From Ramlibacter sp. (lineage in GTDB: Bacteria; Pseudomonadota; Gammaproteobacteria; Burkholderiales; Burkholderiaceae), in assembly GCA_014376915.1 (NCBI GenBank), contig JACMQP010000520.1, positions 1-6,192 of the forward strand: a stretch of 6,192 nucleotides of DNA. Direction: 5' to 3'. Shown here piece by piece: positions 1 to 5,476 of the stretch; position 1 is the first letter of the stretch; every line of letters starts with the position of its first letter. The position numbers and the translations under genes are program-made. The notes under the pieces were generated by a model. It was not told the origin of the DNA, did no database searches, and saw only the letters and a program-made list of their open reading frames with translations.

Positions 1-177
1 CGAACCGGTGATGCGGGCACCCTTGAGCGGCTGGCTTTTGGTGTATTCCGAGCGGATGGCCATCAGGCCGGGCATCTCGGTTTCCGCAATGCGGATTTCC
101 TTGCGGCCCCAGGCGGCAAGGGTGAGGTCGGCGATCGCGCAGTCGGCGAAGGTGGCGGGCTTGAGAACGGCGTTCAT
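1..177 (-). CDS. ahcY: Adenosylhomocysteinase (SAH hydrolase), N-terminal part, truncated by the window edge
   Basis: The enzyme hydrolyses S-adenosylhomocysteine to adenosine and homocysteine in the cytoplasm with bound NAD+, removing the product inhibitor of methyltransferases and feeding the methionine/SAM cycle. Only 59 residues are visible, starting at an ATG (177-175) and leaving the window in frame without a stop. They contain the family's N-terminal signature: an [13 protein letters not shown] stretch at about residues 16-28, then [14 protein letters not shown] at about 32-45, and [10 protein letters not shown] at about 50-59, just before the substrate-binding part. A modest purine-rich ribosome site, AAAGAGA (189-183), lies 5 bases before the ATG. 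The family is usually 430-480 residues, so most of the gene lies to the left. An SAH riboswitch in the leader independently supports the identity. The catalytic and NAD-binding regions are outside the window and cannot be checked. Confidence 0.96.
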   Translation of the reverse strand, partial: MNAVLKPATFADCAIADLTLAAWGRKEIRIAETEMPGLMAIRSEYTKSQPLKGARITGS

Positions 178-209
178 GAGAGTCTCTTTCGGCAAAACGG
201 TCTTGGAGA

Positions 210-222
210 CCACGCTTCGTGG
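210..222 (-). other. Small hairpin in the ahcY leader between aptamer and start codon
   Basis: On the minus strand CCACG (222-218) and CGTGG (214-210) form a 5-bp stem with a 3-base loop. It lies between the riboswitch and the ahcY ribosome site. Its 3' strand abuts GGTCTC (211-206), whose GTCTC part could instead pair with GAGAC (186-182) in the ribosome-binding region. These mutually limiting pairings could be the expression platform of the riboswitch. The complementarity is visible; the switching role is inference and the stems are short. Confidence 0.35.
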
Positions 223-257
223 GGAGATTGGGGGCTCACCGCACGGAAAACGTGGGC

Positions 258-320
258 GAGCGTCGTTGCGGATGGAACCCGAGCCTCACGCCTTTGCGGC
301 GCTGCAACGCTCCTCGGGTT
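258..320 (-). ncRNA. SAH riboswitch (S-adenosylhomocysteine-sensing leader of ahcY)
   Basis: Read on the minus strand, the leader contains the conserved SAH-aptamer core CCGAGGAGCGTTGCAGC. Helix P1 is 8 bp: AACCCGAG (320-313) pairs with CTCGGGTT (283-276). Inside it, CGCC (301-298) and GGCG (292-289) form a small hairpin with a five-base GCAAA loop, matching the P2 arm, followed by the conserved AGGCTCG. The pseudoknot-type helix is also present: GAGCGT (312-307) pairs perfectly with ACGCTC (263-258) beyond P1. This is the fold known from the Ralstonia solanacearum SAH riboswitch. The class is known to bind SAH, discriminate against SAM and raise expression of SAH-recycling genes. The sequence shows the fold and its position before ahcY; ligand binding is inferred from the family. 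Confidence 0.92.
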
Positions 321-328
321 GCCGCGAT

Positions 329-334
329 CTTATA
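329..334 (-). promoter_or_regulatory. Candidate -10 box of the ahcY promoter
   Basis: TATAAG on the minus strand (334-329) matches a sigma-70 -10 hexamer in 5 of 6 positions. It lies 8 bases before riboswitch helix P1, so transcription would begin at about 322, just before the aptamer. This is the spacing expected for a riboswitch leader with no extra 5' sequence. No good -35 box is seen at the standard 17-base spacing; TTCCTG sits about 21 bases upstream. The assignment therefore rests mainly on the -10 match and its position. Confidence 0.5.
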
Positions 335-404
335 GGAAATCGGATGACCTGCTCGCAGGAAGCGCACCTGCATGGCCGGCGGCCAAAAGCGGTAAAAATA
401 CTTC

Positions 405-1523
405 ATGCTCGCAACCTCTACCGTTCTCAAGCCACCCATCGAGCCCATGCTGGCCAAAGTCGCGGCTGAGCTGCCGCAAGGCGAGGGCTTCCTGTTCGAG
501 CCGAAGTGGGACGGTTTCCGGGCCATCGTCTTTCGCAGGGGCAGCGAAGTGGTGATCCAGAGCCGCGACCTGAGGCCCCTGGACCGCTACTTCCCCGAGC
601 TGGCCAAGGCGCTGGGCGAGTTGCTGCCCCGGGGCTGTGTGGTCGACGGCGAGATCGTGGTGGCAACTCGGAGCGGACTGGATTTCGACGCCCTGCAGCA
701 GCGGTTGCACCCGGCCCCCTCGCGAGTGGCGCGGCTGGCACAGGAAACGCCGGCCTCGTTCGTCGCTTTCGACCTGATTGCCGCCGGCGGCAAAAGCACC
801 ATGGCTTTGCCGCAGTCCGAGCGCCGGGCGCGGCTGGAGCAGTTGCTCGGCTCGGTCAAGCCGCCGGTCTACCTGACCCCGATGACCCGCGACCGGGCGA
901 CTGCCGCCGACTGGCTGGTGCGCTTCGAGGGCGCCGGCCTGGACGGCGTGATGGCGAAGCCCGAAGACGGGCCCTACCAGCCGGGCAAGCGAGCCATGTT
1001 CAAGATCAAGCATGCCCGCACCGCCGACTGCGTGGTGGCGGGCTTCCGCTGGTACAAGGAGACCCGCGACGCCGTCGGCTCGCTGCTGCTGGGGCTCTAC
1101 GACGATGCTGGGGCGCTGCAGCACGCCGGTGTCACGTCGGCCTTCACCATGGAGATGCGAAGGCAGCTGGCCGATGAACTGGAGCATTTGCGCAAGAACG
1201 CACTCGACAACCATCCCTGGAGCGACAGGGCAACCGCATCCGCAGGGGACGCCGACGCGATGCCCGGCGAGTCGCAGGACGCGCGCCGAATGCCCGGCGC
1301 GCGGAGCCGCTGGAGCGGCGGCAAGGACTTGAGCTGGGAAGCCGTGCGGCCTGAGCGCGTCTGCGAAGTCACGTACGACCACCTGCAGGGCGACCGCTTC
1401 CGCCATGCAACCCAGTTCCTGCGCTGGCGGCAGGACAAGCGGCCCGAGGACTGCCGCTACGACCAGCTCGAGGTCACCAAGCCCTTCGAGCTGGAAAAGG
1501 TGTTCGGCGCCGGCAAGAAGTGA
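405..1523 (+). CDS. ligC: ATP-dependent DNA ligase, LigC type
   Basis: This 372-residue enzyme seals nicks in duplex DNA through enzyme-AMP and DNA-AMP intermediates, probably as a repair ligase beside the essential NAD-dependent LigA. Visible nucleotidyltransferase motifs are motif I EPKWDGFR (residues 32-39, adenylated Lys34), Ia SRDLRPL (53-59), III VDGE (80-83), IIIa FVAFDL (119-124), IV DGVMAK (180-185) and V MFKIKH (198-203). An OB-fold region follows, ending near RFRHATQFLRWRQDK. Length fits the LigC group (about 350 residues). There is no polymerase or phosphoesterase domain as in LigD, and no Ku gene in view. The ATG at 405 is preferred because the conserved PPIEPMLA stretch begins at residue 10, leaving no room for the next ATG. 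No clear Shine-Dalgarno precedes it. An AT-rich stretch TAAAAAT (393-399) could be a -10 box for a leaderless message, but this is weak. Residues about 278-300 look like an extra variable loop between the conserved HPW and SRWSGGKDLSW segments. The symbol is by subfamily resemblance. Confidence 0.93.
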   Translation: MLATSTVLKPPIEPMLAKVAAELPQGEGFLFEPKWDGFRAIVFRRGSEVVIQSRDLRPLDRYFPELAKALGELLPRGCVVDGEIVVATRSGLDFDALQQRLHPAPSRVARLAQETPASFVAFDLIAAGGKSTMALPQSERRARLEQLLGSVKPPVYLTPMTRDRATAADWLVRFEGAGLDGVMAKPEDGPYQPGKRAMFKIKHARTADCVVAGFRWYKETRDAVGSLLLGLYDDAGALQHAGVTSAFTMEMRRQLADELEHLRKNALDNHPWSDRATASAGDADAMPGESQDARRMPGARSRWSGGKDLSWEAVRPERVCEVTYDHLQGDRFRHATQFLRWRQDKRPEDCRYDQLEVTKPFELEKVFGAGKK

Positions 1524-1630
1524 CCTTGCCATGCCGGGTCGGGCCCAGGATGACGACTTCTTGTTGACGGCTGCTTTCCGCTCCGTGGGCGCTGGAACCG
1601 CCACGCATGCGCTCCCCACCACCAGCAGTT

Positions 1631-1647
1631 CCGGTCCGACCGGTTTT
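1631..1647 (+). terminator. Possible short intrinsic terminator after the ligase gene
   Basis: CCGGT (1631-1635) and ACCGG (1639-1643) form a 5-bp GC-rich stem with loop CCG, followed directly by TTTT. It lies about 108 bases after the ligase stop and before the prfC leader. The form is that of a Rho-independent terminator, but the stem and U-tract are both short, so strength is uncertain. Nothing else in 1524-1741 looks like a terminator. Confidence 0.35.
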
Positions 1648-1677
1648 CCCGTTCGCCCCGAAGCGACACCGTGACGG

Positions 1678-1683
1678 CACAAT
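1678..1683 (+). promoter_or_regulatory. Weak candidate -10 box for the prfC cluster
   Basis: CACAAT lies 58 bases before the prfC start in an otherwise GC-rich gap and is followed by ACGGGG. It matches TATAAT in 4 of 6 positions. No convincing -35 box stands 16-18 bases upstream. It is recorded because a promoter is expected here: the ligase ends more than 200 bases upstream and a terminator-like hairpin lies between. Confidence 0.25.
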
Positions 1684-1741
1684 ACGGGGCTGGCTGAAAC
1701 GGTTTGCAACCCGGCCCTTTGCCTTGTCCCGGAGTCCTCCC

Positions 1742-3400
1742 TTGTCCGCCTCGCCCTTTGCCGCCGAAACCCGGCGCCGCCGCACCTTTGCCATCATTTC
1801 CCACCCCGACGCGGGCAAAACCACGCTGACGGAAAAGCTCCTGCTGTTCTCCGGCGCGATCCAGATCGCCGGCTCGGTCAAGGCGCGCAAGGCGTCACGC
1901 CACGCCACCAGCGACTGGATGGAGATCGAGAAGCAGCGCGGCATCTCCGTGGCCTCCTCGGTGATGCAGATGCTGTACCGCGACCACGTGATCAACCTGC
2001 TCGACACGCCGGGCCACAAGGATTTCTCCGAAGACACCTACCGGGTGCTCACCGCAGTCGACTCGGCGCTGATGGTGATCGATGCCGCCAACGGCGTCGA
2101 GGCCCAGACCCGGCGCCTGATCGAGGTCTGCCGCCAGCGCAACACGCCCATCATCACCTTCGTCAACAAGATGGACCGCGAAGTGCGCGAGCCGCTGGAA
2201 CTGCTGGACGAGATCGAGCGCGAGCTGGGCATGCCCTGCGTGCCGATGACGTGGCCGGTCGGCCAGGGCAAGACCTTCGGCGGCATCATGAACCTGCGCA
2301 CCCGTGCGATGACGGTGTTCGAATCCGGTTCCGAGCGGCTGCCGCAGGACTTCGAGACGGTGCCGCTGTCGGACCGCGCGAACCTGCTCAACCGCTTCGG
2401 CCACGAATTCGAGATCGCCGAGCAGAGCATGGAGCTGGCGATCGGCGCTTCGCCCACCTGGGACCACGAGGCCTTCCTGGCCGGCAAGCAGACGCCGGTG
2501 TTCTTCGGCTCCGGCGTCAACAACTTCGGCGTGATGGAAGTGCTGGAGGCGCTGGTCGACCTGGCGCCGCCGCCACAGCCACGCGTGAGCAGGCTGATTC
2601 CTTCTGATGCTGCCAGCCGGCTGTCGGGCAACAAGGAACCGGTGGTCAGGGAGATCCAGCCCGAGGACAGCGATTTTTCCGGCGTGGTGTTCAAGGTCCA
2701 GGCCAACATGGACGCCAACCATCGCGACCGCATCGCGTTCGTCCGCATGGCGTCGGGCAAATACACGCCCGGCATGAAGCTGAAAGTGCAGCGCACGGCC
2801 AAGGAGCTGCGGCCGACTTCGGTCGTCACCTTCCTGTCGCAGCGGCGCGAAGCGGTGGACGAAGCGTACGCCGGCGACATCATCGGCTTCACCACCCATG
2901 GCGGCGTGCAGCTGGGCGACACCATCACCGACGGCGTCAATCTGCAGTTCACCGGCCTGCCGTTCTTCGCGCCGGAACTGTTCATGACTGTCCTGCTCAG
3001 GAACCCGCTGCGCACCAAGCAGCTGCAACAGGGCCTGGCCCAGCTCGGCGAAGAAGGCGCGATTCAGGTGTTCCGGCCGGAGATGGGCGGCTCGATGCTG
3101 CTCGGCGCCGTCGGCCAGCTGCAGTTCGAAGTGGTGCAGCACCGGCTCAAGTCCGAATACGATGCCGACATCCGGCTGGAAGGCTGCCAGTACACCGGCG
3201 CCCGCTGGATCACGGCCGACACGCCGGCCGAACTGCGCGCCTTCACCGACGCCTACCCGGCGCGCATGGCGCGCGACGCCGCCAACGCGCTGGCGTTCCT
3301 GTGCACCTCGCCGTACGACGTGCGGCTGGCGCAGGAGCGTTTTCCCAAGATCCATTTCCACCTGCTGCGCGAACACGCGGGGCTGGCCCTGCAGGCCTGA
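1742..3400 (+). CDS. prfC: Peptide chain release factor 3 (RF3), translational GTPase
   Basis: RF3 is a cytoplasmic GTPase that removes RF1 and RF2 from the ribosome after peptide release. With the start used here it has 552 residues, against 529 in E. coli. The G motifs are complete: P-loop HPDAGKTT (21-28), switch RGIS (66-69), DTPGH (88-92) and NKMD (142-145). Further RF3 hallmarks are FKVQANMD (317-324), RDRIAFVR (329-336) and FRPEMGGSMLLGAVGQLQFE (444-463). The TTG at 1742 is chosen because GGAG (1731-1734) lies 7 bases upstream and the protein then begins a few residues before the conserved RRRTFAIISHPDAGKTT. An in-frame ATG at 1607 would add 45 residues unlike the family and has no ribosome site. 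Residues about 281-300 look like an insertion in the linker between the G domain and domain II. It is the first gene of a tight cluster with the peptidase and phosphatase downstream. Confidence 0.96.
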   Translation: MSASPFAAETRRRRTFAIISHPDAGKTTLTEKLLLFSGAIQIAGSVKARKASRHATSDWMEIEKQRGISVASSVMQMLYRDHVINLLDTPGHKDFSEDTYRVLTAVDSALMVIDAANGVEAQTRRLIEVCRQRNTPIITFVNKMDREVREPLELLDEIERELGMPCVPMTWPVGQGKTFGGIMNLRTRAMTVFESGSERLPQDFETVPLSDRANLLNRFGHEFEIAEQSMELAIGASPTWDHEAFLAGKQTPVFFGSGVNNFGVMEVLEALVDLAPPPQPRVSRLIPSDAASRLSGNKEPVVREIQPEDSDFSGVVFKVQANMDANHRDRIAFVRMASGKYTPGMKLKVQRTAKELRPTSVVTFLSQRREAVDEAYAGDIIGFTTHGGVQLGDTITDGVNLQFTGLPFFAPELFMTVLLRNPLRTKQLQQGLAQLGEEGAIQVFRPEMGGSMLLGAVGQLQFEVVQHRLKSEYDADIRLEGCQYTGARWITADTPAELRAFTDAYPARMARDAANALAFLCTSPYDVRLAQERFPKIHFHLLREHAGLALQA

Positions 3401-3405
3401 AGGAG
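3401..3405 (+). promoter_or_regulatory. Ribosome binding site of the S41 peptidase gene
   Basis: A perfect AGGAG directly follows the prfC stop codon and stands 7 bases before the ATG at 3413. It fixes the start of the peptidase gene and shows that it can be translated from a message shared with prfC. Confidence 0.85.
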
Positions 3406-3412
3406 TCGCACG

Positions 3413-4585
3413 ATGTCCTTCAGGCTCCTGCGTCCCCTGGCCTCGGCGGCCGTGCTCGCTGCCGCGCTGTTGCTCGCCTCCTGTGGCGGCGGCGGCGACG
3501 CCGCGTCCCCGGCGCCGCTGTTTCCGGCGTCCTCGTCGCTGGCCAACATGTGCACGCTGGAAGGCCAGCAGAAGTTCGTCCGCAGTTTCATGGACGAGAC
3601 CTACCTCTGGTACGACGAGATCCCGGCCGTCAACGCAGCCGACTACAGCACGGTGCCGGCCTACTTCAACGCGTTGCTGGTGAAAACGCCCGATGCCAGC
3701 GGCCAGCCCAGGGACCGCTTCAGCGCCGTGCTGACTTCGGCCGGCGCCAACGCGCTGCAGATCGCGCCGGACGGCGCGGTGCTGCGCGACGGCGTTCCGG
3801 GCAACCTGCTGGCCGCGACCAACAAGTCGGTGCCGCTGACCCGCATCGTCAACAGCCCCAACGGCCGCAAGGTCGGCTACATCCTGTTCAACGACCACAA
3901 CCAGGGCGCGCAGGACGAATTGATTGCCGCGTTCGATGCGCTGCGCAACGGCGGCGTCAACGACCTGGTGCTGGACATGCGCTACAACACCGGCGGCTTC
4001 CTGTACGTGGCGCAGACCGCCGCGTCGATGGTGACCGGCCCGCAAAGCGACGGCCGGGTTTTCGAGCAGCTGCGCTTCAGCGCCAGGCGGCGGGCCGAAA
4101 CCGCGGCCAGCACGTACCTGTTCTCAAGCCGGGTGCAAACGGCGGAGACGGTCTATCCGCGCGGCACGCCGCTGCCGCAGCTGAACCTGCCGCGCCTTTA
4201 CGTGCTGGCGTCGGGCCAGACCTGCTCGGCCAGCGAATCGATCGTCAACAGCCTGCGCGGCATCGATGTCGACGTGATCCTGGTGGGCAGCGCCACCTGT
4301 GGCAAGCCCTACGGCTTCCACCGCCAGGACAACTGCGGCCTGGCCTTCTTCGCGATCGAGTTCCAGGGCTACAACGCGAAGAACTTCGGCGACTACACCG
4401 GCGGCTTCAAGGCCACCTGCCCGGTCGCCGACACTTTCAGTTCGGTGCTGGGCAGCACCGCCGAGCCGTTGCTGGCCGGAGCGCTCCAGCATATCGATAC
4501 CGGCAGCTGCCCGGCCGCCTCGGCGACCAGCCCGGGCATACCGCTGACGCAGCGCCTGCTGCTCGACGGGCGCCTGCTGCGATGA
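3413..4585 (+). CDS. S41 family (tail-specific/C-terminal processing type) peptidase, predicted lipoprotein
   Basis: This 390-residue protein is a predicted exported serine peptidase. The N-terminus is a lipoprotein signal: Arg residues, a hydrophobic segment (about 10-21) and lipobox LASC (21-24), so mature Cys24 would be lipidated, followed by a Gly-rich linker. The peptidase core has VLDMRYNTGGF (186-196), the nucleophile region TCSASE (270-275, probable Ser272) and GSATCGKPYGF (292-302, probable general base Lys298). The Ser-Lys spacing of 26 residues is close to that of E. coli Prc (Ser430, Lys455). Cys47, 271, 296, 308, 336 and 366 could form disulfides outside the cytoplasm. Members of this lipoprotein group usually carry a PDZ domain of about 100 residues before the core. 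Here only about 45 residues separate the N-terminal helical part (ending near RDRF, 100-103) from VGYILFND (154-161), so PDZ appears absent. It follows prfC by 12 bases and overlaps the phosphatase gene by ATGA. The substrate is unknown. Confidence 0.9.
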   Translation: MSFRLLRPLASAAVLAAALLLASCGGGGDAASPAPLFPASSSLANMCTLEGQQKFVRSFMDETYLWYDEIPAVNAADYSTVPAYFNALLVKTPDASGQPRDRFSAVLTSAGANALQIAPDGAVLRDGVPGNLLAATNKSVPLTRIVNSPNGRKVGYILFNDHNQGAQDELIAAFDALRNGGVNDLVLDMRYNTGGFLYVAQTAASMVTGPQSDGRVFEQLRFSARRRAETAASTYLFSSRVQTAETVYPRGTPLPQLNLPRLYVLASGQTCSASESIVNSLRGIDVDVILVGSATCGKPYGFHRQDNCGLAFFAIEFQGYNAKNFGDYTGGFKATCPVADTFSSVLGSTAEPLLAGALQHIDTGSCPAASATSPGIPLTQRLLLDGRLLR

Positions 4586-5376
4586 AGCCGCTGGCGCTTT
4601 GGCCGGCCGCTGACCGGCGCAAGCTGGCCGGCATTTTCACCGACATCGACGACACCCTGACCACCGAAGGCGTGGCGACCGCCGACGCCCTGCGCGCCAT
4701 CGCGGCGTTGCGCGACGCCGGCCTGCACGTCATTCCCATCACCGGCCGGCCGGTGGGCTGGAGCGAGCCGTTCGCGCGCGCGTGGCCGGTCGATGCCATC
4801 GTCGCCGAGAACGGGGCGGTGGCACTGATTCACACCGGGCCGGGCGCGCTGCGCAAAATCTACCAGCAGGACGAGGCATTGCGAACCGCCAACTATGCGC
4901 GGATGCAGCAGGTGGCGCGTCGCATCGTCCGCGAAGTGCCGGGCGCGATGCTGTCCACCGACAGCGCCGGCCGCGAGACCGACATCGCGATCGATCACAG
5001 CGAGTTCACCACGCTGCCGCAGCACTGCATCGCCCGGGTGGTGAAGCTGATGCAGGACGAAGGCATGAACGCCACCGTCAGCTCGATCCACATCAACGGC
5101 TGGCTGGGCGACCACAACAAGCTGGCCGGCGCGCGCTGGATCGTGCGCGAGCTGTTCGGCCGCGAGCTCGACGCCGAAGTCGGGCGCTGGGCCTATGTCG
5201 GCGACTCGACCAACGACGTGCTGATGTTCGAGCACTTCCCGCACAGCGTGGGCGTGGCCAACATCCGGCGTTTCGAGGCGCAGCTGGCCCACCGGCCGGT
5301 GTACGTCACGCCGAGCGAGCGCGGCGCCGGCTTCGCCGAAGTGGCGGACGCGATCCTCAGCGCAGGTCGATCCTGA
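4582..5376 (+). CDS. HAD-superfamily hydrolase, subclass IIB (predicted sugar-phosphate phosphatase)
   Basis: This 264-residue cytoplasmic enzyme has all four HAD motifs: motif I TDIDDTLT (20-27; Asp21 nucleophile, Asp23 acid/base), motif II TGR (54-56), motif III Lys180, and motif IV GDSTND (207-212; Mg2+-binding Asp208 and Asp212). Cap sequence between motifs II and III (about 85-175) is typical of C2-capped type IIB enzymes, which include Cof-like, sucrose-phosphate and mannosyl-3-phosphoglycerate phosphatases. Those relatives suggest a phosphorylated sugar or similar small metabolite, but nothing in the sequence fixes the substrate. The ATG at 4582 overlaps the TGA of the peptidase gene (ATGA). 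No strong ribosome site precedes it, so translation is probably coupled to the upstream gene. The open frame continues further upstream, but that stretch lies inside the peptidase gene in another frame. The 3' end overlaps the antisense NHL-like remnant by 20 bases. Confidence 0.9.
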   Translation: MKPLALWPAADRRKLAGIFTDIDDTLTTEGVATADALRAIAALRDAGLHVIPITGRPVGWSEPFARAWPVDAIVAENGAVALIHTGPGALRKIYQQDEALRTANYARMQQVARRIVREVPGAMLSTDSAGRETDIAIDHSEFTTLPQHCIARVVKLMQDEGMNATVSSIHINGWLGDHNKLAGARWIVRELFGRELDAEVGRWAYVGDSTNDVLMFEHFPHSVGVANIRRFEAQLAHRPVYVTPSERGAGFAEVADAILSAGRS

Positions 5377-5443
5377 CCACCGCGGTCGACGTCGTCACGT
5401 AGAGCGTCTTGTCGCCGTCCAAAGCGAGGCCGCGCGGTGCAAA
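5357..5443 (-). pseudogene. C-terminal remnant of an NHL/SMP-30-like beta-propeller gene
   Basis: On the minus strand this stretch reads FAPRGLALDGDKTLYVTT, then STAVVRIDLR and a TGA stop (5359-5357). The pattern Pro-x-Gly-(hydrophobic)-Ala-(hydrophobic)-Asp, Leu-Tyr-Val, and a hydrophobic strand ending in RIDL is that of a single NHL/SMP-30 beta-propeller blade at a protein's C-terminus. No start codon or upstream part of such a gene exists: about 30 bases further upstream the same frame meets the stop codon of the amidotransferase-like gene. The simplest reading is that a neighbouring gene convergent to the HAD phosphatase lost all but its last ~29 codons. The match is short and from pattern recognition only, so chance similarity cannot be excluded. 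Confidence 0.5.
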
Positions 5444-5476
5444 CGATGCTATCGCAGGGCAAAGAACTGCACCCCC

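Noticed and set aside
8..469. A 153-codon plus-strand open frame across ahcY and its leader.
   Set aside because: It is antisense to ahcY and the SAH riboswitch, has no ribosome site and encodes no recognisable pattern.
330..1709. A 459-codon open frame on the minus strand over the ligase gene.
   Set aside because: It is antisense to a ligase with all catalytic motifs and shows no family pattern of its own.
1607..1741. Extension of RF3 to an upstream ATG at 1607.
   Set aside because: The 45 added residues are Pro/Arg-rich and unlike RF3 N-termini. The TTG at 1742 has a well-placed GGAG.
1895..4045. A 716-codon open frame on the minus strand spanning prfC and the peptidase gene.
   Set aside because: It mirrors the codon positions of two well-recognised plus-strand genes in GC-rich DNA. 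Its translation is rich in His, Gln, Arg and Val with no recognisable domain.
3301..4581. Upstream extension of the HAD phosphatase frame to 3301.
   Set aside because: The frame is open only because it shadows prfC and the peptidase gene. HAD motif I begins 20 residues after the ATG at 4582, as expected.
5388..5395. The palindrome ACCGCGGT as an operator or terminator between the convergent genes.
   Set aside because: It is an isolated 8-base palindrome within GC-rich sequence with no T-tract or repeat partner, and it lies in the NHL-like remnant.
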